Source: Mantis religiosa
Lineage: Eukaryota > Arthropoda > Insecta > Mantodea > Mantidae
Assembly: GCA_030765055.1 (NCBI GenBank)
Contig: CM060950.1
Location: forward strand, 16,796,966-16,860,965
Length of the DNA: 64,000 bases
Reading direction: 5' to 3'
Both the position numbers and the translations under genes were made by a program. Each line of letters begins with the position of its first letter. Positions within the stretch are counted from its first letter, which is position 1. Positions 48,707 to 60,043 of this stretch are shown here, piece after piece. The notes under the pieces are model-generated. The model was not told the DNA's origin and searched no databases. It worked only from the letters and a program-made list of their open reading frames with translations.

Positions 48707-48953
48707 GCCCGCCTCGGTAGCGTAGATGGTAGCGTGTCTGCCTCACGTTCAAGAGGTCCCGAGGTCAAATATCGGCCAGGGTGAGTTACCTGGATAAGGT
48801 TTTTCTGGGGTTTTCCCTTATCATTAAAGACGAATGTCAGGTAACTCTAAGCTCCACGAACCCCGGATTCATATGAGCATCATTTCATTTCACCAATTTC
48901 ATTCATCGTCCGATATGACTTAACGTTGGAGGACGTAAATTACAAAAACAATG
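48707..48953 (+). repeat. SINE family B with 11-bp target duplication
   Basis: Head gcctcggtagcgtagatggt and full body to gacgtaaattac. Exact duplication acagaactcac at 48696-48706 and 48954-48964. Confidence 0.92.
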
Positions 48954-49917
48954 ACAGAACTCACACATGTGAAGACGCTCTAACGGAGTGAATGTGTGAA
49001 CAACTTATTTCTGTTTTTAAAGTAGGCTAATACAGAGTAACTGTGCATCTTTTAGTTGAGGTGAGATAACTCGAACCCTTGTATATGTTTCGAGTGTTGA
49101 GAGGATAAAGAAAAAGAATCTGTTGGACGACATTGCAGCACCCAGGTGGAGAAACAGATGACCTTCGCGTATCTTCTTTTAAAAGTCAGACTGTACTCTG
49201 ACCATCAAAACATCAGCTCAGCTTATACAACACGACACATTTTTTCTTGCGAAATCGATAACCCATGCTTTAAGTATTCTTCAGAATATGTCCTTCCACC
49301 TTCAAGAGGGAACTTTTCTTTAACGTGTTCCCGAGTTTACGCACTGTAGGAATTTCTCTTCTCTATAGACCTGGAGAAAATTTCTGCGCACTACACATTT
49401 TTCAAACTCGAGTTCAAATCTTTTTGGATGTGGGCGATATTTACCGGGCGTTGTAAGGACCCCCCCCCCTCCCGTACGCTTTAAATTTTAAGCCTCTTTC
49501 ATTATATTACTTTTCTCCACAGCCATTTCTGTCCTTGTATAGCATTATTTAACGCTTTAATGGATGGTGTTGCAATGGGACAACATTAAGCTTTATGCAA
49601 TCTAAACTTATTTGAGTGCGGTTTTTTGTGTGTTATAATATTGCACTGGCCTTTGTCAGTTATACACACAAAATTTTGAGTCTTTTCAATTCTAAATATT
49701 CTATTATTTTTACAATTACGTTGTAGTGAGTTTTAGTATAAAAAGGAAAAATTCAAGCAGCTGCAATCAAATGATACCCCGTCAACATCCAAGCGTGCCA
49801 CCACACCGATTACTTTACTTGGGCTCTCCCCGTCCTTTACCAAAGGCACATTTGACTGCAGTTGCCGAGATTTGAACCCACGACGTTTAGCTTTGAATGA
49901 ATGGCCAGTCCATTATA

Positions 49918-51339
49918 CACTCCTGGAAATGGAAATAAGAACACATTGACGCCGGTGTGTCAGACCCACCATACTTGCTTCGGACACTGCGAGAGGGCTG
50001 TACAAGCAATGATCACACTCACGGCACAGGAGACACACCAGGAACCGCGGTGCTGGCCGTCGAATGGCGCTAGCTGCGCAGCGTTTGGGCACCGCCGCCG
50101 TCAGTGTCAGCCAGTTTGCCGTGGCATACGGAGCTCCATCGCAGTCTTTAACACTGGTAGCAAGCCGCGACAGCGTGGACGTGAACCGTATGTGCAGTTG
50201 ACGGACTTTGGGCGAGGGCGTATAGTGGGCATGCGGGAGGCCGGGTGGACGTACCGCCGAATTGCTCAACACGTGGGGCATGAGGTCTCCACAGTACATC
50301 GATGTTGTCGCCAGTGGTCGGCGGAAGGTGCACGTGCCCGTCGACCTGGGACCGGACTGCAGCGACGCACGGATGCACGCCAAGACCGTCGGATCCTACG
50401 CAGAGCCGTAGGGGACCGCACCGCCACTTCCCAGCAAATTAGGGACACTGTTGCTCCTGGGGTATCGGCGAGGACCATTCGCAACCGTCTCCATGAAGTT
50501 GTGCTACGGTACCGCGCACCGTTAGGCCGTTTTCCGCTCACGCCCCAACATCGTGCAGCCCGCTTCCAGTGGTGTCGCGACAGACGTGAATGGAGGGACA
50601 AATGGAGACGTGTCGTCTTCAGCGATGAGAGTCGCTTCTGCCTTGGTGCCAATGATGGTCGTATGCGTGTTTGGCGCCGTGCAGGTGAGCGCCACAATCA
50701 GGACTGCATACGATCGAGGCACACAGGGCCAACACCCGCCATCATGGTGTGGGGAGCGATCTTCTACACTGGCCGTACACCTCTGGTGATCGTCGAGGGG
50801 ACACTGAATAGTGCACGGTACATCCAAATCCTCATCGAACCCATCGTTCTACCATTCCTAGACCGGCAAGGGAACTTGCTGTTCCAACAGGACAATGCAC
50901 GTCCGCATGTAATCCGTGCCACCCAACGTGCTCTAGAAGCTGTGAGTCAACTACCCTGGCCAGCAAGATCTCCGGATCTGTCCCCCATTGAGCGTGTTTG
51001 GGACTGGATGAAACGTCGTCTCACGCGGTCTGCACGTCCAGCGCGAACGCTGGTCCAACTGAGGCGCCAGCTGGAAATGGTATGGCAAGCCGTTCAACAG
51101 GACTACATCCAGCATCTCTACGATCGTCTCCATGGGAGAATAGCAGCCTGCATTGCTGCGAAAGGTGGATATACACGGTACTAGTGCCGACATTGTGCAT
51201 GCTCTGTTGCCTGTGTCTATGTGCCCATGGTTCTGTCAGTGTGATCATGTGATGTATCTGACGCCAGGAATGTGTCAATAAAGTTTCCCCTTCCTGGGAC
51301 AATGAATTCACGGTGTTCTTATTTCAATTTCCAGGAGTG
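49918..51339 (+). mobile_element. Tc1-type transposon, apparently intact
   Basis: 27-bp inverted ends (cactcctggaaat, g or t mismatch, gaaataagaacac) at 49918-49944 and 51313-51339 match at 26 of 27 positions. TA flanks both sides, and TATA is present at each edge. A single uninterrupted transposase frame fills the interior, and an AATAAA lies at 51277-51282. The element is 1.42 kb, normal for Tc1, and clearly more GC-rich than its surroundings, which fits recent arrival. Confidence 0.95.
50009..51184 (+). CDS. Tc1-type transposase, uninterrupted, D..D(32)E triad
   Basis: The open frame runs from 49901, but its first ATG lies outside the element, so I take the next (50009; about 391 codons). 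The true start could be later, since the HTH begins near 50192. Domains: HTH (QLTDFGRGRIVGMREAGWTY, then STVHRCCRQW), a second HTH (ATSQQIRDTV, then SARTIRNRL), VVFSDESRF with the first aspartate (50624), LLFQQDNARPH with the second (50891) and WPARSPDLSPIERVWDWMK with the glutamate (50990). I count 32 residues between the last two, against the usual 34 for Tc1. The enzyme binds the TIRs and cuts and pastes at TA. No stops or shifts: potentially functional, not proven. Confidence 0.93.
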   Translation: MITLTAQETHQEPRCWPSNGASCAAFGHRRRQCQPVCRGIRSSIAVFNTGSKPRQRGREPYVQLTDFGRGRIVGMREAGWTYRRIAQHVGHEVSTVHRCCRQWSAEGARARRPGTGLQRRTDARQDRRILRRAVGDRTATSQQIRDTVAPGVSARTIRNRLHEVVLRYRAPLGRFPLTPQHRAARFQWCRDRREWRDKWRRVVFSDESRFCLGANDGRMRVWRRAGERHNQDCIRSRHTGPTPAIMVWGAIFYTGRTPLVIVEGTLNSARYIQILIEPIVLPFLDRQGNLLFQQDNARPHVIRATQRALEAVSQLPWPARSPDLSPIERVWDWMKRRLTRSARPARTLVQLRRQLEMVWQAVQQDYIQHLYDRLHGRIAACIAAKGGYTRY

Positions 51340-51720
51340 TATATCGCTTTAACGACCATGGCTGTTCGAATCGATTGCGTTGAGGCACCGTAGAAAGCGG
51401 TATGAAAACCGATTTAGTAAGTACAGTAAGAGCGGCACAAGTAACAAAAAAGTCATCCATTAAAGGGTTAACCGAATAATTAGACCTTTACGTTTTTCTT
51501 CTTTACAAGACTGTAACACATTGAATCTTAATTTTCTACTTCGTGAGCTTATTACTTCGCGCGGTGTTTGCACTTTGACTTCCAACCCGTCTACTGTAAG
51601 AGACTCAACTGTTGTATTTCAGTATTGCGGAATGGTGCAGGGAATGTTGACGTAATACCGCAAGCTTCCAGTGTTGGCCGTCTGCATTCATTTCTGAGAC
51701 AGGTTGGACACATAACTCAA

Positions 51721-52382
51721 AAGTCCATTAGAATGCCTCCCAAAGCTGTAGGTACAGCATACTGAATGGAGGCGAGTGTATGTACAATCGCTCATAAAAG
51801 AATTTTGGGACAGAGGATTGTGAGGAGTAAAGGAGCTTATCCACCAAAGAAGCAGACCGACCAGTTTTTGCTTTCCACATTCTACATTGCTATTTTAACA
51901 ACATTATTCAATAGGGTAGTTGTCTGCACTGATAGAAACTTAATTTAAGAAATATTTTTTTCTATGATCACTTACCTGTGTGTCAAAATCTCAAAGCAGA
52001 AAGATCTATGCACTTTGATACAATTGAAGTATGTCAGGCGATAATTTAATTAAGTACAATAATTACTATTTTAAAGCAATTATTACCACTAAATTCTGTT
52101 GAAATACATGTAAAATTAAAGCATATAACCAGAGGCATGATTTTGTGGTGACAATTATTTATAAAATTCGCATTAATAATTTTAATTAGTGGTGTATTGT
52201 GTTTTTTTACCATAAATTCGCATTAATTTCGCGCAAATTTTTGGGGAAGAATTATGAGTAATGGTATGACTGAAATGAAAAGTAACAGGTAACTAGAGTA
52301 GCACAACTGTTAAAATCCTTTTCTCCAAATTAAAACATTTTATTTGAATTCAGATAGTAGGTAACATGAATAAGAACAAATA
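51721..52382. other. No recognised gene
   Basis: AT-rich spacer. Confidence 0.5.
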
Positions 52383-53800
52383 TCACACATCAGACATCGC
52401 CAAACTGCAGCAAGTTGTGGTATTTTCACCTTTTATACTTGTTCTGTTGTCTGTCACAACTGAGTGACATGTAGAGAAAAATCTCTCACTGTCAGTGTTT
52501 GACATCGGCAACCAAAGACATTGAAGGGACTTTTCACAGAAATTGCGGCAAGAATCAGCTTTTGTCTTCAATGTCAAGAGTGCTGTTACTACATCTACCA
52601 TGGCTTTGCTGTTCAACAATGTCTCAAAGCTCTTTGTAACAAAGAAGCAAATCCGAATCACAAGTAATACCACTGGTTTTTAATGCATTTAGCTGTTTGA
52701 ATGTTGCCATTACATGATTTAAAACTTGATTTAGTAACTAGCCTAGAAGGTTCAAACAAATGATATAGTTTTATTGGTTATTACATATCAGTTTCTTTTG
52801 CATAATGGAGTTTAATTTAGACAAAGTCATACGGCAGCAAACTTTTAGATTCTCTTCTACTGCTTTTCTAACCATGGGATCCATGATATGATCTACAAGT
52901 GCACTTATTCTCACATTTGGTTCTCAGCGAATTAATTTGGGATAAAACAATATGAGCCACAGTTTTTTTTTATTGAAATTCTAATATTGGATTGTTATCA
53001 AATTGCAGTTTACAAATATTGTTGCTGTTGTACCATTACAGTATTGCAGCACTAGGCATCGCAAAAATGATCATTTAACAAATTTTGCGCAGGAACTGAA
53101 AGCTTTTCTTTTAGAAAGTAAATCGTCAATTGCATCCAAATAGCTGGCAATGTAAACTACTAAATTAAACCAGCTAGACCAGCAATGGGAACAGTTTAGC
53201 TTCTAAATCTGGGTGGTTTTCAGTTAGGTATTGTTTGTATTCGTTTTTTAACTTTCGGGCATTTCCAAACACATTCTTAAGCCCTGAGGGACAATATTTT
53301 CACGTTAATGTAATGTCTGAGAGTAGCTTCAAAGAAGTTCAGTACTTTCTCAGTACCTTTAGTCAACATAATAGGAGTTTTTGCTGTGCACGGCGTGGTA
53401 TCTAATAAATAAAATTTCCAGTTAGCATACGACAAACAGTTCTCAGTATTACGGACCAGTCGGGTGCTGTGGTGTCAGTTTATTGTTGCACCGCTTACCT
53501 GTTATTTCAGTGAGCATGATGATGACACTGTATTCGCTTTGTTAAATGTTAAGCTTTATCTTGCTTTCGTTAAATCTGTAAACATTTTTTTCATGACTTC
53601 TAGCGTCATGCTATGAAGACATGAATCTTAGTTATTTTTATGCAATTTGGAATAAATGTAAACTTTTCTATGCAGACTAAAAATTATATAAATTTTCTCA
53701 TTTATCGCTAAAAAAATATTGTTCTCGAAAAAGGTAAAAATTCGTGAAAATTCGCGAAAAAAATCGTTGAAAACAAAAACTGTTGCCTCTGTACATAATG
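52383..53800 (-). pseudogene. hAT-superfamily transposase relic
   Basis: The best part (52673-52383, minus) reads CLWLPMSNTDSERFFSTCHS, then VVTDNRTSIKGENT. This is the C-terminal dimerisation motif of hAT transposases (LPxSNxDxERxFS, then DxRTxLxxEN). Upstream to about 53800 short pieces of the same sense are separated by many stops. The catalytic aspartates and the BED finger cannot be placed. Ends and the 8-bp duplication typical of hAT were not found. Superfamily good, boundaries poor. Confidence 0.6.
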
Positions 53801-54051
53801 TATTATTACGCGCTTTCTTCTTTTTTTCCATTTTTATTCAGTTTTATCATAAATTATGTACACTGTCAAAGTACTTGTTTTTCACTACACACTGAATGGC
53901 ATTAAGTTCCACCTCCAATGTCAACGCAGAACTAATCGCGTCCATTGGTCTCGGAAGTTGCAGAGACTTTTTCCTTAAGCAAATATCGATCTACCATAAT
54001 ATTTCAAATAAATTACAAGCAGCATATCAATTTAAGATACTCTGGTAGCTG
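53801..54051. other. No recognised feature
   Basis: Short AT-rich spacer. Confidence 0.5.
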
Positions 54052-54250
54052 TTTTTTTTTTTTTTTTAATTTACGTCCTCCAGCGTTAAGTGATATCGAA
54101 CATGAATAAAATGGGTGAACTGATGCTCAGATGAGCCCAAGGTCCATAGAGTTTAGAGCTACTGGACATTCATCTTTCAGGATAAGGGAAAACTCGGGAC
54201 CTCTTGAACGTGAGACAGACATACTTCCATCTACAGTACAGAGGCGGGCG
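54052..54250 (-). repeat. SINE family B, shortened
   Basis: T-run, ttacgtcctccagcgttaag, body, then a head with cgggacctcttgaacgtgag and gaggcgggcg. An internal stretch around ccccggaaaaaccttatcc is missing. tactct flanks both sides, a possible remnant of the target duplication. Confidence 0.8.
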
Positions 54251-54301
54251 TACTCTCGAGGTACCTTAATATTTACACATGCGTGATTCAAATCCACTGA
54301 C

Positions 54302-56411
54302 TATTATGTGTTTCAAATGGGAAGGTGTTTGTCCTTGAGCGCTACTAGGTCAGCAACCAATCGGAGTTCTGCGGCGTTGTCATATTGCATTCCCGCTAAG
54401 TGGTGTGTGAGGAGCGCCATCCTAATCAATCTGTATGAAATACTATTCGCGCTAAGACAAAAATTCAGATTTTGCCAAAACTGATCCATGTGGAAGGTAG
54501 AGAGTAATATATCTAACATAACCATGAAAACCTCATATTTTTAGCTCAAATAGTTTTTCTAATACAAATAAACCACTATTACCTGTATTATAACAATAAT
54601 CGTGACGTAAGCACTGTATGAATACCATTATTAGTTGGCATGTATGCATGATACGTATATTTGTAATTATTCAGAACTGAAACGTAAATGTTTGACATGA
54701 TGTGATAAAAGAATTACTTTGAATAAGCCAATTCGAGCGAGAGGAAACAATAAATTTCCTGCTGCCTTGGCAGTACGTGTGTGGTCACATTATATCTTTG
54801 TTTATGAATGATTCGTAATCTCTATTTACTCTAGAGGGTTCAAAATGTTTGGTGTGTATGTATGTATATATATATATATACTTTTTATTACTCAGAAATG
54901 TAATTTAAACTACTGACATGGCGTGATACAGCGATTACTGTGAATAAGTCAAGGTGCTAAATTTGAGAAAGAGCAAACACTTCATTTCCTGTTAGGCTGT
55001 GGAACGCTGTATGCTTATGTTTATGAATGAATGTTGGATAAGAAGTGTTTATTTACTCTGGATAGTTCAGATCAATATCATTCAGTTCTTTACACAACAG
55101 TAGAGTAAGAGTTAAATAGTGCAATGGCTTCTTGCTGTGAATTTAGTGGCGAGTCAAAAAAGCGGGTATTACGAAGTCAGGCTCGAAGTATTATTTTTAA
55201 GGTGAACACATTCTTCAAAATATTGGGCAATGAGGAATATAGAAATCAGCTCGATTTCAAAAATGCTCAACGGCTTACTGCTGAAGCGTGTGGTGTAGGT
55301 AAAACAAGTGTGTCCTACATTTTGGAGAGGCAAGAAAATGTGATTCCAGTGGTGCCCAGGTGTTTGTGTCGCCCAGGAAACATGTTCGTCCTCCTAAGAG
55401 GGTTACAAATTTAAGTGACTTTGACAAGGGCGCTGTATGTAGAACTGTGTTCGAGTTTTATGACCAAGGTAAATTTCCAACTATACAGAAAATAACTTGC
55501 GCTCTTAGAACCAAAATTTCATACACTGGGTCAACAACATCGACTTTCAGAATTTTGAGGGGATTAGGGTTCAGGTACAGAAAGACAAATGATGGGCGTC
55601 AATTTTTAATAGAGAGGAGTGACATTGTTGCGGCAAGATTAAAATTATTACGCAAAATGCATGCAATTAGATATTCTGGTGATGCGAAACTTATCTTTTA
55701 CTTAGACGAGACATGGGTAAATAAAAACCACACTCAAAAGTCAATCTGGCAAGACTCCTCAAAAAAGGGTGGCCTAAAGGTACCTGTTGAAAAAGGCAGT
55801 CAGGTCATCGTTTGTCATGTTGGATCTGCTAAGATAGGCTTCCTGCCAGAAAGCAAATGGGTTTTTCTCTCCAAAAATACCTCAGACTATCACGAAGAGA
55901 TGACAGCTGATACATTTAAAGAATAGTCTCTTAAAAGATTCTTAAATTATTTAGAAGAGGGAAGCATTATTATAATGGATAATGCACCGTATCATTCGGT
56001 TATTGCAAATAAAATACCAAATTCCGCCAGCAGAAAAAACGAAATTGTTGAATGGTTACAAAAGAGCGGGGGGGGGGGGTTGAATTTTCGGAAACAGAAA
56101 CTAAACTGCGTAAGGCATGCAGAAAACCTTCATGAAGTCGATTCTAAGAAAGAAATAGCACGTGACGAGATTTTGGAACCTATAATCCTAAATTTGCAAG
56201 ATTCAGACGATGAAGACAGTGACAATTACGAATTGTCTCTTAATGGAAGTGACATTGACAGCGATATGGATGAGCCTCTGGCAGTTCCATTGGAATAGAA
56301 AAACAGACAGTTCATAAACTATAATTATAGTATTTAAAAATATACATAAGAGTGTGATACGGCATCCGATTAGCTGGACTCCAGAACCCTTCCCATTTGA
56401 AACATATAATA
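54302..56411 (+). mobile_element. DDE-family DNA transposon, decayed, with 23-bp TIRs
   Basis: The left end (ctattatgtgtttcaaatgg then gaagg, 54301-54325) is the reverse complement, with one or two differences, of the right end (56388-56412). TA at each edge gives a likely target duplication. The next 40 bases inside are also loosely related. It encloses one transposase gene on the + strand. About 2.1 kb. Confidence 0.8.
55124..56298 (+). pseudogene. Tc1/mariner-related DDE transposase, frameshift, stop and lost third acidic motif
   Basis: ATG at 55124; an N-terminal helical part with SQARSIIFKVNTFFK and TAEACGVGKTSVSYIL (HTH). A one-base shift near 55360 leads to RVTNLSDFDKGAVCRTVFEF and STFRILRGLGFRYRK, then LIFYLDETWVNKNHTQKS (first aspartate). 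An in-frame TAG lies at 55924-55926, then EEGSIIIMDNAPYHSV (second aspartate). After EIVEWLQKS and a 12-G run the reading passes into an acidic tail (LQDSDDEDSD); the expected NPIE-like block with the third acidic residue is absent. This DDE_3-type family is common in insects. Relatives here: 33749, 37966 and 48058. Confidence 0.85.
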
Positions 56412-57037
56412 GTGGTTTTTCCACAAAACAAGTGCATGGAAACAGAATAAAGCTGTTTTATTTTACATTCACAGTACCATTTAGTTTTTTTTATATTTGT
56501 CTTTAATTCTTATGCGCGACACTTCTTTTTTCTTACATATTTATGTGCAGATCAGGAGCAGGTCTTCCCCTGTATTTCAGTTTTATCGTAACTTCCAACG
56601 ATAATGTAGAAAATGCGCTACTTAGAAAAAGACTTTGCTTTATTAATGTCAAATAAATCAAATATCATATCGCAGTACTCGCACACTTAAGAGTCTTTAG
56701 AATTCCCATCGAAAACAAACTTTACGTGTAATCGTCTGCTGTACACTGCTGGTAACATTAGAAAACAAAAATTAATTTAATTTTGACGACAGAAAATGAC
56801 GAATATGTTATAAAAACTGTTTCCCGCTAACTTTTACGCTTATTAAGGTGTCACTTATCCGACATTTCCCAATGTAGTGTGTTTCTGTGAGTATAATTGG
56901 TGTTCCCGACCCGTCATTTGCTGCCAACGATAGGCGTGCCAGCGAATAACCGATACGGACTTCTGCTATCTCTTAGCCGCACTATTCCTCGCTAAGGCCC
57001 ACGTCATCATGGAGAAAGATACACTCTCATATAGTCG
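56412..57037. other. No recognised gene
   Basis: AT-rich spacer. Confidence 0.5.
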
Positions 57038-57297
57038 CGCTGCTGGAACGGTTACCATGGATCTTTGTTAAGAGAAACCTCTCAGATAACACACTGATTA
57101 TTCCGTAAGAGCGAGAGGGGTACTGACGGGCCTCCCGGTCGTGTGCTAAGCACCAATGAACGCATCACTTCAGCCAATGGAATTCGCAGGAATCACAAAT
57201 GACAGATATATGTTCACTCCACGTGGAGTAATCAGTGCGTTATCTGAGAGGTATCTATCACCAAAGATAAATCCATGGTAACCGTCCGAACAGCGAG
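57038..57297. mobile_element. MITE with about 60-bp TIRs (copy 2)
   Basis: Inverse-orientation copy of 7499-7766. The termini (ctgctggaacggttaccatgg and its complement) and the centre (aatgaacgcatcacttcagc) correspond. Confidence 0.85.
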
Positions 57298-57606
57298 ACT
57301 TTACCAGATTGGGTAGTATAGTAACAATAGTGTTGTAACAGAGAACTTGCAGTGACTTTCTTCTGCTTCTATGGTTTCCACTACGTCTTGAACAATAGTA
57401 AGTATGACGGCATTACCGATTGTCACATCGGAAGACTTCAAACTGGAACCACGAAGAGCTGTGCTGTCCTCCTGGCGCGAGGATTGGTCCTCTCAGCGCG
57501 GAAACAAGCTCTGCTCACTGAAAGAACTTCCGATTCCCTGGGTAACCTTCTGCCGTCCCTCCCGTCGTGAGGAGGTGACTTTGGCTCCGTTGCGCATTGG
57601 CCACTG

Positions 57607-57638
<32 letters not shown>

Positions 57639-57642
57639 GTGG
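57298..57642. other. Unassigned, ends in a T-run
   Basis: The T-run 57608-57634 may be the A-tail of the minus-strand LINE that follows. Open frames crossing it are not convincing. Confidence 0.45.
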
Positions 57643-58870
57643 ATTGTTATTGATTAGATTAGATTGATTTGCGTTCAGTAGGTTCACTTGTAGCCAGAAA
57701 AGGCTGTGAACATTGAACATGTCCAGAGGTATAAAGTTTAATAGCATATATATATATGTGTACAAAAGTTAACATAAGACACATATTATAGTACACAGGC
57801 AATATGAACAACAATATGGAAAACAAAGCAGCTATAATTATATATGATACAAAATGAAACACTTTTTAAACCAGCTTTCACTTGGCTTATGCCAGTACGT
57901 CTCAACCTTTTTGCAATGGATACCATTCTTGTTATTTATTAAATACATAAAAATAAACTTTAAACTTGCATCAAATATTTATTTATATTTGCATCAAATA
58001 TTTATTATATTTATTGTCATTGGCATAGTTAGATAGTACTTATAGAGCTACAGAAGCATTATCAGGATATTTTATCATTCAGATAATCTTGTACAGAATT
58101 AAAAGATTTTGAGCAAAGGTACTCTGTAACAGCATTTTTAAAAGCACCGAAATAATCAGTTTTTTCTTTAAGAACATTAGGAAGTGCGCCAAATATTTTG
58201 ATAGTTTCATAATACACACCTTTCTGGAAGCAAGAAAGTTTAGTACTGGGATAATGGATATTATACTTTTGTCTAGTGTTTATTCTGTGAATTACATTAA
58301 TTGTTGCAAATAAGGCACGATTGCATACAAAGAATTTTAGGATCGAGAATATATACATGCAAGGAAGCGTTAATATCTTCAATCTTGTAGAAAGATCTTT
58401 ACAGGAGCATCTGGTGTGGGTGTTAGTAATGATTCTTATAACCTACTTTTGCATACGAAATATTTTTTTTGTACTTCCTACTGAGTTGCCCCAAAATAAT
58501 ATTCCGTATTCCGTAATAGAGTTAAAGTATGCATAATATACTAATTTAAGTGTGTCAATAGAACTCACATTAACCAGCTCTCGGATAGCATAACAGGCAG
58601 AGCTGAGTTTAGGTAAGATATAATTTATGTGAGCTTTCCAATCTAAACATCTGTCCATTTGAAGGCCCAGAAATTTTTTGCTGTCAATTTCTTCTAATAA
58701 CATATCATTAATCCCGATTTCTATTTGAGTATGTGACGTACGACAGGTTATAAATTTGACCACTTTTGTTTTGTCTAGATTCACAAATAATTTGTTCGCT
58801 TTAAACCAGCATGACATACAGTTCAAAACATAATTCATTTTAATAATACACTCGTTTAAATTTGTACTGG
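57643..58870 (-). mobile_element. Jockey-type LINE, 5'-truncated copy
   Basis: Minus-strand RT C-terminus (58870-58062), then an AT-rich 3' UTR ending in a gatta-type repeat (reverse, about 57653-57667) and an A-tail (T-run ending at 57634). Same family as 14765-15300. The 5' break at 58870 abuts a different repeat. Confidence 0.75.
58062..58870 (-). pseudogene. LINE reverse transcriptase C-terminal part, frameshifted
   Basis: The reading starts NLNECIIKMNYVLNCMSCWF, then KANKLFVNLDKTKVVKF, SKKFLGLQMDRCLDWKAHI, LVYYAYFNSITEYGILFWGN and KKIFRMQK. A frame change between about 58440 and 58380 follows, then INTRQKYNIHYPSTKLSC, KIFGALPNVLKE and SVQDYLNDK. It lacks the FADD catalytic motif, which lies upstream of the truncation. 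It compares well with the end of the 16-18 kb LINE (WFKDNKLIINKSKS, YGIIFWG) but is a different family. Confidence 0.85.
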
Positions 58871-59262
58871 TCACCAGTGGACCCTGCTCCATTTGTCTGC
58901 GGTGCAGCCTTCTCGGTCCGTCACGTTCTTTTAGTGTTTTAGCTTGGCACGTCTTTGCAGATATCTCCAGCTTCCAGCCAGCATGGTAGAGATACTGGCG
59001 GACGACGAGAAAGTGGTGGCCAAGGTTTTTTTTTTTTTTTTTTTTTTTTAATTTCGTGTCATACATTTGAGGCATTTTAACGTTTTTTTTTTTTTTATTG
59101 TTTTAATTTTTTTTAAGGATTTGACATACCGTTGTGTGTTTGTTTTCTCTTGAATTTATATAAGATGAATGACTTTTAGCTCTCTTTTATCTAGTTTTTA
59201 ACACGATTAGTTTTTAAGGGCGCTGATGACCTCGCAATTGAGCGCCCTTTAAACACAAATAT
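58871..59262 (+). repeat. LINE/SINE 3' end with conserved stem
   Basis: It ends gggcgctgatgacctcgcaa then ttgagcgcccttt, the same 3' stem as SINE family F. The 5' part (58871-59020) is a different, GC-richer sequence ending in a T-run. Probably a short retroelement with its own head; the head is unassigned. Confidence 0.5.
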
Positions 59263-59988
59263 CAACATTATGACCCATTAGGAATATGCAAATAATTTAA
59301 AATCGTTGTTCCACCCCATTTTAAGGCAGTCAGGCACGGAGGCACTATGCTCGGAGTCGCCGCTGGTTATACTGACTTCTCTTTTTCGATAAACAAATGT
59401 TATGACTTTTGATTGTGATGGCAATAAATGTAAAAGTAGTTTTAAGAGCAACGTTTGCTGGCATCCCAGTAGGCTAGTAACAGCGTATTTGAATTCCTGA
59501 GCGTGTATCAATAGAAATAATATGAAACATACAACAGACGTAAAAACAATATTTGGCTTACATTTGGGTATAATCAGCTATTCAGCTACCAGTGAATATT
59601 TGGTTTATGCCTTTGGTTAACTCAACAATTCTATCGTGTTTTTACGAATGTTATAACACATTGAAAATCTGGAACAAGGTTCTTCGTTTTAGATAAAATC
59701 TTGAAGGAAAGAAAAAAAAAACACGCAAGATTTGTTGCTATTTGAACTTCTGTACTTCAGTTTTAGAAGCCAGCGTTTTATCAAATACTGCGGTATCAAA
59801 GCTGCGAACTTAAGACATTAAAACATTTGACGCTCGGGCAGCTACTTCTAGGTTATCTCAATAATTTCAAATTCAGGCGCTAGAAAACCTTCAAGTGTCT
59901 TGTTTCCATAACTAAATCTATCTTCAAGAAAGGCCGAGGATTCGTTAATAGAATATTTAGGATGTTTAAGTGCAGCGTAAACCAAACA
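59263..59988. other. No recognised gene
   Basis: AT-rich spacer; overlaps the start of the target site of the next SINE. Confidence 0.5.
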
Positions 59989-59995
59989 TTTGTGT

Positions 59996-59998
<3 letters not shown>

Positions 59999-60043
<45 letters not shown>

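Larger units (their letters stand above)
49793..51410 (-). repeat. SINE family E (tRNA-like), split by the Tc1 element
   Basis: Read on the minus strand, box A-like tggtcgttaaagcga (near 51345-51360) continues beyond the Tc1 insertion as taatggactggcc, and box B-like gggttcaaatctcggc follows at about 49866-49882. Removing the transposon gives a contiguous tRNA-like head. Confidence 0.6.
47745..51720 (+). mobile_element. DDE-family relic interrupted by two later insertion layers
   Basis: Sequence at about 47805-47860 is roughly the reverse complement of 49155-49207 (shared cagtctgattttaaaag-type stretch and gaaggtcatc), suggesting inverted ends or a rearranged element. An N-terminal transposase piece starts at 48058. 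The right-hand part (49160-49560, resuming at 51480-51720) matches 34900-35550. A SINE B copy (48707-48953) and a SINE E split by the Tc1 element lie inside. Outer limits are approximate. Confidence 0.5.

Noticed and set aside
49901..50008. The first ATG of the 427-codon frame as the transposase start
   Set aside because: It lies upstream of the left TIR, outside the element, so it cannot be the element's own start.
57352..57667. Overlapping frames reading through a T-run
   Set aside because: Opposite-strand overlaps that run into homopolymer; no recognisable domain.
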